A DNA stretch of 64,000 nucleotides from Pseudomonas kielensis (GTDB lineage Bacteria; Pseudomonadota; Gammaproteobacteria; Pseudomonadales; Pseudomonadaceae). The notes under the pieces are model-generated. The model ran no database searches. It saw only the letters and a program-made list of their open reading frames with translations, and was not told the DNA's origin. Positions 8,222-17,882 of this stretch are shown here, one piece after another (position 1 is the stretch's first letter; each line of letters starts with the position of its first letter). The stretch covers positions 124,001-188,000 of the forward strand of contig NZ_JACMYG010000006.1 of assembly GCF_014236655.1 (NCBI RefSeq), read 5' to 3'. The translations under genes and the position numbers were made by a program.

Positions 8222-8884
8222 CTACAGTCCTGCAATAAGCGCTTGATAGTCCCCCACCGCGGCAAACTCGGCGGTGTCCTTAGGCCCCTTGCGGCTATCC
8301 GGCACGCTGACAGCCAGCAAATGCCCCACACCAAACTCCCGCGCACTGCGCAGGATCGGCAAGGTGTCATCGATGAACAGGCTGCGGCCTGGGTCGAAGC
8401 CGATGTCGGCCTGCAACGCATCCCAGAACTGTCGGCTCTCCTTGGGAAAGCCATAGTCGTGGGAGCTGATCAAGCGCTCGAAGTAGGGCGCCAGCTCGAT
8501 CCTTTCCAGTTTCAACGACAACGAATCGCGATGCGCGTTGGTAATCAGGATGACCCGTTTGCCGGCCTGTTTGATCGCCGCCAGAAAGGTATCGGCATCC
8601 GGGCGCAGGGCGATCAGGTGGGCGGTTTCCAGCTTCAGTTCGCGCACGGGTAAACGCAGTTCGCTGCTCCAGAAATCCAGGCAATACCATTGCAACTGTC
8701 CGGCGTTGCGCTCGAACAACGGCTGCATTTCCAGCTCGGCCATGGCCCGGCTGATGCCGTGCAATTCGGCATAGCGCTGGGGCAGGTGCTCCATCCAGAA
8801 ATGGTTGTCGTAGTGCAGGTCCAGCAGGGTGCCGTCCATATCCAACAGAACGGTATCGATGTCGCGCCAGGGCAGTGTGGGCAT
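8222..8884 (-). CDS. yrfG: GMP/IMP nucleotidase, HAD family (YrfG)
   Basis: 220-residue HAD phosphatase. Motif I LLDMDGTLLD holds the nucleophile Asp and general-acid Asp, motif II is ILITNAH, and motif IV SLFIDDTLPIL gives the Mg-binding Asp pair. These and the length match YrfG, which dephosphorylates purine mononucleotides. Start at ATG 8884 is preceded by CTGGAG; upstream in-frame ATGs at 8920 and 8926 lack this. It is divergent from nudE, and yrfG/nudE neighbourhoods are common in gammaproteobacteria. Confidence 0.9.
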   Translation of the reverse strand: MPTLPWRDIDTVLLDMDGTLLDLHYDNHFWMEHLPQRYAELHGISRAMAELEMQPLFERNAGQLQWYCLDFWSSELRLPVRELKLETAHLIALRPDADTFLAAIKQAGKRVILITNAHRDSLSLKLERIELAPYFERLISSHDYGFPKESRQFWDALQADIGFDPGRSLFIDDTLPILRSAREFGVGHLLAVSVPDSRKGPKDTAEFAAVGDYQALIAGL

Positions 8885-8972
8885 TGCAGGCTTCTCCAGC
8901 GGGAAACAGATATCCGGCATAAACAATCAGGAAAGGCCGGGTATAGTAACCCGTTCACGCCAAGGAGCCGCT

Positions 8973-9539
8973 ATGCGCCAAAAACCCGAAGTCCTAGCCC
9001 GCGAGATCGTCGCCACCAGCCGCCTGTTTTGCGTGGAAGAGGTGCAACTGCGCTTCTCCAATGGCGTGGAGCGCACCTACGAGCGATTGGTCGGCAAGGG
9101 CGCCGGGTATGGCGCAGTGATGATTGTGGCGATGCTCGATGCCGACCACGCGGTGCTGGTCGAAGAGTACTGCGGTGGCACCGACGCCTATGAAATGTCA
9201 TTGCCCAAGGGCCTGATCGAGCCGGGCGAGGATGTGCTGGCCGCCGCCGAGCGCGAGCTCAAGGAAGAGGCTGGTTTTGGCGCGCGGCAACTGGAGCACC
9301 TGACCGAGCTGTCGCTGTCGCCCGGTTACATGAGCCAGAAAATCCAGGTGGTGCTGGCCACCGAGCTTTACGAAGAGCGCCTGGAAGGGGACGAGCCGGA
9401 GCCGATGCGGGTTGATCGGGTCAATCTGCGCGAACTGTCGGCGCTGGCGCAAAACCCGCAGTTCACCGAAGGCCGTGCCTTGGCGGCGCTGTACCTGGCC
9501 CGTGACCTGCTGACCCAGCGCGGAGCGTTCCAGCCATGA
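8973..9539 (+). CDS. nudE: ADP compounds hydrolase NudE (Nudix)
   Basis: 188 residues. The Nudix box is seen as GLIEPGEDVLAAAERELKEEAGFG (about residues 80-103), with the REx2EE catalytic core. NudE cleaves ADP-ribose, Ap3A and NADH-type dinucleotides. ATG 8973 is preceded by CAAGGAG; the longer open frame runs back into the yrfG gene. Its stop overlaps the cysQ start (ATGA), so the two are co-translated; both act on nucleotide phosphates. Confidence 0.92.
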   Translation: MRQKPEVLAREIVATSRLFCVEEVQLRFSNGVERTYERLVGKGAGYGAVMIVAMLDADHAVLVEEYCGGTDAYEMSLPKGLIEPGEDVLAAAERELKEEAGFGARQLEHLTELSLSPGYMSQKIQVVLATELYEERLEGDEPEPMRVDRVNLRELSALAQNPQFTEGRALAALYLARDLLTQRGAFQP

Positions 9540-10372
9540 AGGATTTTCCCCAGGCACACCCGTTGCTGGCGCCGGTGGTCGAGCTGGCGCTGCAGGCTGG
9601 CGAGGCGATCCTGCCGTTCTGGCGCACCGCAACCGAGGTGATGACCAAGACCGACGATTCGCCGGTCACCGCCGCCGACCTGGCTGCACACCATGTGATT
9701 CTCGCGGGCCTGACGGCGCTTGATCCGAGCATCCCGGTGCTCTCGGAAGAAGACGCCAATATCCCTCAAGCCGTGCGCGCCGGCTGGCAGCGCTGGTGGC
9801 TGGTGGATCCGCTGGATGGCACCAAGGAGTTCATCGCCGGCAGTGAAGAATTCACCGTCAACATCGCGTTGATCGAGCAGGGGCGCGTGGTGTTTGGGGT
9901 GGTGTCGATGCCCACCAACGGTCGCTGCTATTTCGGCGGTGACGGGCTCGGCGCCTGGCGCGCCGACCAAGACAGCGCCGCGCAACCGATCCAGGTCCGC
10001 CTGGCGCCGGCCGCAGGCGAAGCCTTTACCGTGGTTGCCAGCCGCCGCCATTCCAGCCCGGAACAAGAGCGCTTGCTGGCGGGCTTGAGTGCCAGCCTGG
10101 GTGAGTTGCAGCTGGCGAACATCGGCAGCTCGTTGAAGTTCTGCCTGTTGGCCGAAGGTGCGGCGGATTGTTATCCGCGGTTGGCGCCGACTTCCCAGTG
10201 GGATACCGCGGCAGCCCAAGGCGTACTCGAAGGCGCGGGCGGCGAAGTGCTGGAGTTGAGTGGCGAACGCTTCAGCTATCCTGCGCGGGAGTCGCTGCTT
10301 AACAACTACTTTTTGGCATTGCCTGCGGGCGTGTCATGGCGAGAGAAGTTATTGAGCTTGAGTTCAAACTGA
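9536..10372 (+). CDS. cysQ: 3'(2'),5'-bisphosphate nucleotidase CysQ
   Basis: 278-residue inositol-monophosphatase-family enzyme that removes 3'-phosphoadenosine phosphate formed during sulfate assimilation. Metal-site motifs are present: SEED (about residue 70), WWLVDPLDGTKEFI (about 85-98) and PTSQWDTAAAQGVLEGAGG (about 220-238). Overlaps nudE by 4 bp. No terminator is obvious behind it; a CTGTCA-N4-TGACAG palindrome at 10423-10438 lies between it and the next gene. Confidence 0.93.
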   Translation: MKDFPQAHPLLAPVVELALQAGEAILPFWRTATEVMTKTDDSPVTAADLAAHHVILAGLTALDPSIPVLSEEDANIPQAVRAGWQRWWLVDPLDGTKEFIAGSEEFTVNIALIEQGRVVFGVVSMPTNGRCYFGGDGLGAWRADQDSAAQPIQVRLAPAAGEAFTVVASRRHSSPEQERLLAGLSASLGELQLANIGSSLKFCLLAEGAADCYPRLAPTSQWDTAAAQGVLEGAGGEVLELSGERFSYPARESLLNNYFLALPAGVSWREKLLSLSSN

Positions 10373-10513
10373 ACAGTCAGCCTGTAAAGTCATCCCCTGT
10401 TTGATCACTGTATGTTTGCACACTGTCAGATATGACAGGTTTCAAGTAGGGGGCTGAGTGCTAGCATCCAACACACCTGATGATGGTAGGTGGCTGATGG
10501 GGCTGAGGTTCAA

Positions 10514-10963
10514 ATGAAAATCGATAAAGTGCTTTTATTGGTTGGACTTTCACTTTATTTCGGGAGCGCGTCCGCCGGGACTGTCACGATCAAGTCCCCG
10601 CCAGAGGGCTTGACGTTGTTGACGACAAGCGGGGTTGTAAAGCATGGCGACAAGGACTTGGTATTAACTTCGCAGACCCAAGTCGAGGTCAATATCTCAC
10701 CGCAAATCGAGGTGGACGGCACGCCGCACATAATAGGTATGGCGTCAGTCGATCATCGCCCCAACACCACCACTCAACTGCACAGCAACGATACTCTTTG
10801 TCGTTCGAGTGAAAGTACCCAGGGTTATAGCGTCACGATTGAACTGGTTGGTTATCAGTCTGTGACCTGTCGCAATGGAGAATTTAAGTCGAACAAGCAA
10901 CTCGTTGCCGACGGTTCGGCAAATGTGGTGGTGACGTACGACAAACTTCCAAAGTCTGACTGA
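10514..10963 (+). CDS. Small secreted protein of unknown function
   Basis: 149 residues, not recognised. Start chosen at ATG 10514 because GAGG lies five bases upstream and it begins a signal peptide (MKIDKVLLLVGLSLYFGSASA); a GTG at 10490 would bury it. The mature part of about 128 residues looks all-beta, with two cysteines (NDTLCRSS and QSVTCRNGE) that could form a disulfide in the periplasm. Codon use is less GC-biased than its neighbours. It stands alone; a hairpin-forming GATGACGC/GCGTCATC pair follows at 11000-11026 without a U-run. Confidence 0.65.
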   Translation: MKIDKVLLLVGLSLYFGSASAGTVTIKSPPEGLTLLTTSGVVKHGDKDLVLTSQTQVEVNISPQIEVDGTPHIIGMASVDHRPNTTTQLHSNDTLCRSSESTQGYSVTIELVGYQSVTCRNGEFKSNKQLVADGSANVVVTYDKLPKSD

Positions 10964-11050
10964 TCGTCGCTGTCGTTTAGTGCGGGGGTTGGCAGGAACG
11001 ATGACGCCGAGGGCAGTCGCGTCATCGTCAGGTTTGATAGCCAGCCAGTG

Positions 11051-11506
11051 CTAGCGATGCAGCACATACTGCCCGGTAAACGTCACCGCATCCTCATCAC
11101 TCCCGGCATTCACAATCCGCGCATGCAGCGTCAATCGTGCCCGGCCGTAGCGTTCGTACATCGTCAGGAATTTCTTCCACACCGCCGCACTCGGAGCTTC
11201 ACAGAGGGCAATCCCGTCGGTGGTCACCGGCAGCGGGTAGCTGATGTGCCCTTCCTGGATCACGATGTGCCCGTCCTCGATGCCGGCTTCACGCAGGCGC
11301 AGGTGCAACCAGCCCCAGCCCGCCAGCACGGCGGCGCAGTACAGGCTGCCGCCGAACATGGTGCTCTTGTGGTTGACGTTGGCTGCCAACGGTAGCTGCA
11401 GGCGTAATTGCCCGGACTGCCAGTCGAGCACCTTGAGGCCCATCTCCTGCGTCAGGGGGATGTCGTGGTGCAGGATTGATTCCAGGTAACGACTGTCGTG
11501 GTTCAT
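11051..11506 (-). CDS. YiiD C-terminal-type thioesterase
   Basis: 151-residue hotdog protein of the YiiD_C thioesterase group: IPLTQEMGLKVLDWQSGQLRLQLPLAANVNHKSTMFGGSLYCAAVLAGWG contains the HKSTMFGGSL motif that marks this family. E. coli FabY/YiiD uses this fold in fatty-acid initiation; here it stands without the acetyltransferase half. Substrate unknown. It reads in the same direction as dctB-dctD but 49 bp downstream, so read-through is possible. Confidence 0.82.
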   Translation of the reverse strand: MNHDSRYLESILHHDIPLTQEMGLKVLDWQSGQLRLQLPLAANVNHKSTMFGGSLYCAAVLAGWGWLHLRLREAGIEDGHIVIQEGHISYPLPVTTDGIALCEAPSAAVWKKFLTMYERYGRARLTLHARIVNAGSDEDAVTFTGQYVLHR

Positions 11507-11555
11507 GCGCGGACCTCAGGGTGGGTTGCCGGGATGACAGATGGCGATATGCGGC

Positions 11556-12959
11556 TCAATCGAGTTCCTCGGCGCTGTTGTGGGCGCCGGCGGCGTCGGC
11601 GAAATTCAGGCCGTGTTTGCGCAGCTTGTCATGCAGGGTCTTGCGCGGTACCCCGAGGGCTTCGGCGACGCTGCGCAGGGAACTGTGGGAGCGCGCCAGT
11701 TCGGCGGCGATCAGGTTTTTCTCGAAGTTTTCCACTTGCTCGCTGAGGTTGCCGCTGGGTTCGGCACTCAGCGGCGCGGGACTGCCATCGGCGGCCGTGG
11801 GGTCGAGCGCCAGTTCCAGGCCGAGGGCAAAACGCTCGGCGGCATTCTGCAGCTCGCGCACATTACCCGGCCAGCGATGGCGCAGCAGCAGCGCCCGTTG
11901 CCCCGGGAGCAGTTCGTGGGGCGCCAGGCCATGGCGTTCGCTGGCTTCATCGGCAAAGTGCTGGAACATCATCAGGGCATCTTCGCCGCGTTCGCGCAGT
12001 GGCGGAATGCGCAGCGGCGCGACGTTCAGGCGGTAGTAGAGGTCGGCGCGAAAACGCCCCTGGTCGGCGGACTGACGCAAGTCTTCCTTGGTGGCGGCAA
12101 TGATGCGGATGTCCAGCGGGATCAACTGATTGCCCCCCAGCCGTTCCACCACCCGCTCTTGCAGCAGACGCAGGAGCTTGACCTGCACGTCCAGGCTCAT
12201 GCTTTCGATTTCATCGAGGAACAGCGTGCCGCCATTGGCAAATTCGAACTTGCCGATGCGCCGCTTCTGCGCCCCGGTGAACGCCCCCGGTTCGTGACCA
12301 AACAGCTCGCTCTCGACCACCGACTCGGCCAACGCCCCGGCGTTGATCGCGACGAAGGGGCCGTTGCGGCGGTTCGACAAGTCGTGCAGGGCGCGGGCCA
12401 CCACTTCCTTGCCGGCGCCGGTCTCACCGAGGACCAGCACGTCGGCCTTGGTCGGGGCCAGCGCGCCGATCTGCTCGCGCAGGCGCAGCATCGACGGCGA
12501 CTGGCCGATCAGCCGCGTACTCAGTTCATTGCGATCGCTCAGGGCCAGGCGCAGGCTGCGGTTTTCCAGGACCAGGCGGCGCAGGGCCAGGGCCCGGCGC
12601 ACGCTGTCGAGCAGGGCATCGCTGGCGAAGGGTTTTTCGAGGAAGTCATAGGCCCCGGCGCGCATCGCCTGCACCGCCAACGGAACGTCACCGTGACCGG
12701 TAATCAGCAAGACCGGCAGCTCCGGGTCCTGGCCGTGCAGTTCGGCCAGCAACTCCAGACCGTCCATGCCGGGCATGCGAATGTCGCTGACCACCACGCC
12801 GGGCCAGTCGCGCTCCAGCCGCGCGGCCAGGCCCTGGGCTTGCGCCAGCGGCAGGATCTTCAGCCCGGCCAGGTCCAGCGTCTGGCTCAGGGCCTGGCGC
12901 AGGTGCGGATCGTCGTCGATCAGTACCACTTCAATCCGATTGTCGATCAGGTTGCTCAT
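11556..12959 (-). CDS. dctD: Sigma-54-dependent response regulator, DctD type
   Basis: 467 residues in NtrC-class order: receiver domain (about 8-125; VVSDIRMPG with the phospho-acceptor Asp, LLITGHGD, Lys in FLEKPF), AAA+ domain (about 150-375; Walker A GETGAGKE, GAFTGA loop for sigma-54 contact, Walker B TLFLDEIESM, Arg fingers in FRADLYYR), and a Fis-type HTH (RSVAEALGVPRKTLHDKLRKHG, about 430-452). It is coupled to the kinase gene by an ATGA overlap. DctB/DctD activate C4-dicarboxylate uptake genes; dctPQM are not in this window, so the exact target is inferred from family and remembered gene order. Confidence 0.87.
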   Translation of the reverse strand: MSNLIDNRIEVVLIDDDPHLRQALSQTLDLAGLKILPLAQAQGLAARLERDWPGVVVSDIRMPGMDGLELLAELHGQDPELPVLLITGHGDVPLAVQAMRAGAYDFLEKPFASDALLDSVRRALALRRLVLENRSLRLALSDRNELSTRLIGQSPSMLRLREQIGALAPTKADVLVLGETGAGKEVVARALHDLSNRRNGPFVAINAGALAESVVESELFGHEPGAFTGAQKRRIGKFEFANGGTLFLDEIESMSLDVQVKLLRLLQERVVERLGGNQLIPLDIRIIAATKEDLRQSADQGRFRADLYYRLNVAPLRIPPLRERGEDALMMFQHFADEASERHGLAPHELLPGQRALLLRHRWPGNVRELQNAAERFALGLELALDPTAADGSPAPLSAEPSGNLSEQVENFEKNLIAAELARSHSSLRSVAEALGVPRKTLHDKLRKHGLNFADAAGAHNSAEELD

Positions 12960-14770
12960 TCACTGCGGTCCTCGGACGGTTGCAGGCTTACACCGGGTGC
13001 GCCAGCGCGCAGCCGCAGGGTGATCAGGGCGCCGCCTTCCTTGTGGTTGGCGAACGACAGTTCACCGCCGAAGGCGCGCATCAGGGTTTCGCAGATGGCC
13101 AGCCCCAGGCCAAGGCCCTGGGTGCGGGTCTTGGTGGTGTAGAACGGCTCGCTGGCGCGGCTCAGGGCTTCCATGCAGAACCCCGGGCCGTTATCGCGAA
13201 TGTACAGATTGACGCCCTCGGCGGTGGTTTCGGCACTCAACCAGAGTTTGCGCGGCGGACCTTTTTCGGTGAGGGCATCGAGGGCGTTGGCCAGCAGGTT
13301 GCCCAGCACCTGGCGCAGCCGGGTTTCGCCGGCCTCGACCCACAGCGCGGCGGCTGGCAGGTCGCGGATCAGTTCCACTTCCATGCTGCGGCGACGCTTG
13401 GCCAGCAACGCCAGGGCGTCGTCCAGCGCCGGTTGCAGGGCGACGCTTTCCGGGGCGTGGCGGTCGCGCCGGGCAAAGGCGCGCAGATGGGCGATGATCG
13501 AGGCCATGCGCCCGGTCAGTTCGCTGATCAGCTTGAGGTTGCCACGGGCATCGTCGGTGCGTTGATGATCGAGCAGCACCTCGGCGTTCTCGGCGTAGCT
13601 GCGGATGGCCGCCAGCGGTTGATTGAGTTCGTGGCTGATGCTCGCCGACATAGTGCCCAGCGCCGAGAGTTTACCGGCCTGGACCAGGTCGTCCTGGGCG
13701 CGTACCAGCTCCTGTTGCGCCTGCTCACGCTCCAGCACTTCTTCCCGGAGCCGGCGGTTGAGGCCTTCCAGGTCACTGGTCCGCTCAGCCACCCGGACTT
13801 CCAGTTCACGCCGGGTCCTGGCTTCGAAGTCGATGCGCTGCAGGTAGTGGCGGCGGCGCTGCATCATCAGCCCCAGCAGCAACATCAGCACCAGCAGCGT
13901 CGCACCGCCGGTGGCCACCACGGTGCGCACGGGGCGGTCGATCAGGGTCCTGGGCGCAAGGATGCTGACGCGCCAGCCGGTCTCGTCGATCTGCTGGGTC
14001 TGGGTCAACCAGGCATTCTGGTCGATCTGCAAGGGCCGTGGATCGAGGGTCGGGTAGGGCTGCACGGCGGCGATGGCGGTGCGCTCATCCTCCGTCAGTG
14101 GCCGGCTTGCACGGAAGCGCCAGTCCGCCCGCGAGGTGAGGATGACCACGCCGTTGTGATCGGTCACCAGCAGTTGTTCCGGGGTTTTGCCCCACAGGCT
14201 TTCGGTGTGGTCCAGGTCGACCTTGATCACCAGCACACCGAGTATCTGTTCGCCTTCGCGCACGGCGGCAGCGAAGTAATAGCCACGTTTGGTGGAGGTG
14301 GTGCCCAGGCCGAAAAAGCGCCCGAGGCGACCCTGCATCGCTTCGCTGAAGTAGGGGCGGAAGGCGAAGTTGCGGCCGATGAAGCTGTCCTGCTTGTCCC
14401 AGTTCGACGTGGCCAGGGTGTTGCCGCGCACGTCCATCAGGTACATGACCTCGGCCCCGGTCTGGGCGCTGATGTTTTTCAGGAAGCGGTTGGCGTTGCC
14501 CTGGGTCACGCCATCGTCCGGCGCCCCGAGGACGGCGCGCAAGGCGGGCAGGTCGCCGAGGATCTGCGGCAACACCTCGTAGCGGTGCAGGGTACCCAGC
14601 AGGTTGGCGACGTACAGGTCCAGGGTCTGGCGGTTCTGGCCGGCCAGTTCGCTGCGGTAATAACGCTCGGCCAGGTGCTCCAGCGGCCACAACAAGGGTG
14701 CCAGGCACAGGGCAAGCAGGGCCAGGCTGCGCCAACGGGGTCTGCGGGGGAGGGCTGGAGTCATGGGCAT
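12956..14770 (-). CDS. dctB: C4-dicarboxylate-type sensor histidine kinase DctB
   Basis: 604 residues: N-terminal membrane segment (about 12-30), a periplasmic double-PAS/Cache sensor of about 255 residues (FLKNISAQTGAEVMYLMDVRGNTLATSNW is a ligand-pocket-like stretch), a second membrane segment (about 285-305), a coiled coil (RRELEVRVAERTSDLEGLNRRLREEV), HisKA with ISHELNQPLAAIRSYAENA, and an HATPase domain (NLLANALDAL, DNGPGF, GLGLGLAI). This is the classic DctB plan. Transcribed ahead of dctD and divergent from the kinase-aminotransferase fusion gene. Confidence 0.87.
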   Translation of the reverse strand: MPMTPALPRRPRWRSLALLALCLAPLLWPLEHLAERYYRSELAGQNRQTLDLYVANLLGTLHRYEVLPQILGDLPALRAVLGAPDDGVTQGNANRFLKNISAQTGAEVMYLMDVRGNTLATSNWDKQDSFIGRNFAFRPYFSEAMQGRLGRFFGLGTTSTKRGYYFAAAVREGEQILGVLVIKVDLDHTESLWGKTPEQLLVTDHNGVVILTSRADWRFRASRPLTEDERTAIAAVQPYPTLDPRPLQIDQNAWLTQTQQIDETGWRVSILAPRTLIDRPVRTVVATGGATLLVLMLLLGLMMQRRRHYLQRIDFEARTRRELEVRVAERTSDLEGLNRRLREEVLEREQAQQELVRAQDDLVQAGKLSALGTMSASISHELNQPLAAIRSYAENAEVLLDHQRTDDARGNLKLISELTGRMASIIAHLRAFARRDRHAPESVALQPALDDALALLAKRRRSMEVELIRDLPAAALWVEAGETRLRQVLGNLLANALDALTEKGPPRKLWLSAETTAEGVNLYIRDNGPGFCMEALSRASEPFYTTKTRTQGLGLGLAICETLMRAFGGELSFANHKEGGALITLRLRAGAPGVSLQPSEDRSE

Positions 14771-14936
14771 CGGGGATCGCCTGGGGGTACCACTGCATTA
14801 TGCCTAGGCTTGCGCGGCGAGACACTCGCGCAACGCGTTACGTCACGCTGGCCGATCACTGACCGCTGCCGGGGGTTGCGTATCGCCCTGCGCAGTGGCG
14901 ATATAGACGTCTTATAAAAATGCCAGGGGTTGTTGT

Positions 14937-17849
14937 ATGTTGCTCGCCACGTTGATTCACCGCGCCAGTCTGGCCAGTCCGCAAGTCACCGCAGAGCAAG
15001 CACTGGAGCTGCTGCGTGAACACTACGGGCTGAGCGGGACGCTGCAGTCACTGGGCAGCCAGCAGGATCTCAACTATCGGCTCGACAGTGATCAGGGGCG
15101 CTTCGTCCTGAAAATCTGCCGGGGCGACTACGCCGCGTTGGAGCTCGAGGCCCAGCACGCCGCGCTCAAACACCTGGCGGCACGTCCCGGGTTGCATGTC
15201 CCGCGGGTCATCGCGGCGAAGAACGGTGCCGACCTGCTGACCCTGGAGCTGGCCGGCCAGTCCCTGCACGTGCGCGTGCTCGACTACATCGACGGACAAT
15301 CCCTGACCCACCTCGATCACCTGGGCCATGAAGTGGTGGCCGGTTTCGGTCGGCTCTGCGGCGAAATGGACCTGGCCCTCGCCGGCTTCACCCACCCGGG
15401 GCTGGAGCGCACGTTGCAGTGGGATGCCCGGCATGCCAGCGCATTGATCGAACACCTGCTGCCGGTGATCGGCGACCCGCAACAGCGCGAGCTGATCAGC
15501 GCCGCCGCCTTGCACGCCGAGCGACGCTTGTTGCCCCTGCAGGCGAAGCTGCCGGTGCAGGCGATCCACATGGACATCACCGACGACAACGTGGTCTGGA
15601 CGCGGGACGCGCAACGCCATTGGCAGATGCAGGGAGTCATCGACTTCGGCGACCTGATCCGCACCTGGCGCATCACCGATCTGTCGGTGACCTGCGCGGC
15701 GCTGCTGCACCATGCCGATGGCGACCCGATGGTGATCCTGCCGGCGGTGCACGCCTACCACGCGGTCAATCCGCTGCAGCGTGAAGAGTTGCAGGCACTG
15801 TGGCCGCTAATTGTGGCGCGGGCCGCGGTGCTGGTGCTCAGCGGTGAGCAGCAGGTGAGCATCGATCCGCAGAACCAGTACAGCCGCGACAACCTGAGCC
15901 ACGAGTGGGAGATCTTCCGTGTTGCCACCTCGGTGCCGTTCGAGCTGATGGAGGCGGCGATCCTGGTGACGGCCGGCGAGTCGCTGCCAGTGATCGCCAG
16001 CCAGGGATTTGCCCCCTTGCTGCCGAGCCTGGTGGGACGCGAGTTCGCCCTGATCGACCTGGGCGTGCTGAGTGCCCATTTCGAAGCCGGCAACTGGGAG
16101 CAGGAGGGGATCGATCAGCGTCTGCTGCTGGAAGCGGCGTCAGCCCACGGCCTGGCGGCCAGTCGCTACGGGCAGTACCGCTTGTCCCGGACCCGCCCGG
16201 ACAGTGCGCAGGAACCGGACACTTACCCGCTGCACGTTGACTTGCAGGTGCCGGCGGGCACTGCGGTCGAGGCGCCGTTTGCCGGTGTCGTCCACCTGAG
16301 CACCGATGGCCGCCTGCAACTCGACAGTGCCCAGTTGAGCGTGCGCCTGTGGGGCGTCAGCCCGTTGCTGCACAGCGGTGCCGCGGTGATCAAGGGCCAG
16401 GTGCTGGGGGAGGCCAGCGGCGCATTGCGGGTGCAATTGTGTCGTGGCGCCGAACTTGATCCGCCGCTGTTCTGCACGCCGTCCCGGGCCCCGGCCTGGC
16501 AGGCGTTGTGCCCGTCGCCGGCGGCGTTGCTGGGGTTGGCCTGCGATGCTGAGGCCGAGCTTGATCCACGCACGTTGCTGGCCCGCCGGGATGCCAGCTT
16601 CGCCCGTTCGCAAAAGCACTATTACGTCGATCCGCCACGCATCGAGCGGGGCTGGCGCAACCACCTGATCGACATGCAGGGCCGCTCCTACCTGGACATG
16701 CTCAACAACGTCGCGGTGCTCGGCCACGGTCACCCGCGCATGGCTGCCGAGGCCAGCCGGCAGTGGTCGCTGCTCAACACCAACTCACGCTTTCACTATG
16801 CGGCCATCGCCGAGTTCTCCGAGCGCTTGCTGGCGCTGGCGCCGGACTCGATGGACCGGGTGTTCCTGGTCAACAGCGGCAGCGAGGCCAACGATCTGGC
16901 GATCCGCCTGGCGTGGGCCTACAGCGGCGCGCGCGACATGCTCAGTGTGTTGGAGGCGTATCACGGCTGGACGGTGGGGGCGGACGCGGTGTCGACCTCG
17001 ATCGCCGACAACCCCAAAGCACTCAGCAGCCGCCCGGACTGGGTGCACCCGGTTACCGCACCCAACACCTACCGGGGTGAGTTCCGTGGGCCCGACAGTG
17101 CGCCGGATTACGTGCGCAGTGTCGAGCACCACCTGGCTCGGCTGGACGAGCAGAAGCGCCCGTTGGCGGGCTTTATCTGCGAGCCGGTGTATGGCAATGC
17201 CGGTGGCATCTCGTTGCCAGCGGGGTATCTGCAGCAGGTCTATGGGCTGGTCCGCGCCCGCGGCGGGGTGTGCATCGCCGATGAGGTGCAGGTGGGTTAT
17301 GGGCGCATGGGCAAGTTTTTCTGGGGCTTCGAGGAGCAGGGTGTGGTCCCGGACATCATCACCATGGCCAAGGGCATGGGCAATGGCCAGCCGTTGGGGG
17401 CGGTGATTACCCGGCGGGAAATTGCCGAAGCGCTGGAAGCTGAAGGGTATTTCTTCTCTTCGGCCGGTGGCAGTCCGGTGAGTTGCCGCATCGGCATGGC
17501 GGTGCTGGATGTGATGCAAGAAGAAAAGCTGTGGGAAAACGCCCAGGTCGTTGGCGGTCATTTCAAGGAGCGTCTGGAAGCCTTGATCGAGCATCATCCG
17601 TTGGTCGGTGCCGTGCACGGCTCCGGTTTTTACCTGGGGGTCGAACTGGTCCGCAACCGCGAGACGCTGGAGCCGGCCACCGAAGAAACCGCCCGGCTGT
17701 GCGACCGTCTGCGCGAGCTGGGGATCTTCATGCAACCGACCGGAGACTACCTCAACGTCCTCAAGATCAAGCCGCCGATGGTGACGTCGCGCCAGAGTGT
17801 CGACTTTTTTGTCGACATGCTGGCGAAGGTGCTGGACGAAGGGTTGTAA
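14937..17849 (+). CDS. Kinase / M23-like / class III aminotransferase fusion protein
   Basis: 970 residues with three parts. Residues about 25-330: aminoglycoside/choline-kinase-like phosphotransferase with IHMDITDDNVVW (Brenner motif, about 210-221) and GVIDFGD (DFG-like, about 233-239). Residues about 425-510: a degenerate M23/LytM beta fold (VPAGTAVEAPFAGVVHLS, GAAVIKGQVLGEASG) without zinc ligands. Residues about 545-970: class III PLP aminotransferase with NSGSEANDLAIRLA, CIADEVQVGYGRMG and the PLP lysine at about 812 (ITMAKGMGNGQPLGA). The aminotransferase half resembles the phospho-lyases ETNPPL and PHYKPL, and the kinase half resembles hydroxylysine kinase; such fusions suggest phosphorylation of an amino-alcohol followed by phospho-elimination. 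It is upstream of the agmatine genes in the same direction, but a REPIN-bearing 324-bp gap separates them. Confidence 0.82.
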   Translation: MLLATLIHRASLASPQVTAEQALELLREHYGLSGTLQSLGSQQDLNYRLDSDQGRFVLKICRGDYAALELEAQHAALKHLAARPGLHVPRVIAAKNGADLLTLELAGQSLHVRVLDYIDGQSLTHLDHLGHEVVAGFGRLCGEMDLALAGFTHPGLERTLQWDARHASALIEHLLPVIGDPQQRELISAAALHAERRLLPLQAKLPVQAIHMDITDDNVVWTRDAQRHWQMQGVIDFGDLIRTWRITDLSVTCAALLHHADGDPMVILPAVHAYHAVNPLQREELQALWPLIVARAAVLVLSGEQQVSIDPQNQYSRDNLSHEWEIFRVATSVPFELMEAAILVTAGESLPVIASQGFAPLLPSLVGREFALIDLGVLSAHFEAGNWEQEGIDQRLLLEAASAHGLAASRYGQYRLSRTRPDSAQEPDTYPLHVDLQVPAGTAVEAPFAGVVHLSTDGRLQLDSAQLSVRLWGVSPLLHSGAAVIKGQVLGEASGALRVQLCRGAELDPPLFCTPSRAPAWQALCPSPAALLGLACDAEAELDPRTLLARRDASFARSQKHYYVDPPRIERGWRNHLIDMQGRSYLDMLNNVAVLGHGHPRMAAEASRQWSLLNTNSRFHYAAIAEFSERLLALAPDSMDRVFLVNSGSEANDLAIRLAWAYSGARDMLSVLEAYHGWTVGADAVSTSIADNPKALSSRPDWVHPVTAPNTYRGEFRGPDSAPDYVRSVEHHLARLDEQKRPLAGFICEPVYGNAGGISLPAGYLQQVYGLVRARGGVCIADEVQVGYGRMGKFFWGFEEQGVVPDIITMAKGMGNGQPLGAVITRREIAEALEAEGYFFSSAGGSPVSCRIGMAVLDVMQEEKLWENAQVVGGHFKERLEALIEHHPLVGAVHGSGFYLGVELVRNRETLEPATEETARLCDRLRELGIFMQPTGDYLNVLKIKPPMVTSRQSVDFFVDMLAKVLDEGL

Positions 17850-17882
17850 GCCCGCGCTGGCGAGGGTGGCCGTTCGGCCGCC

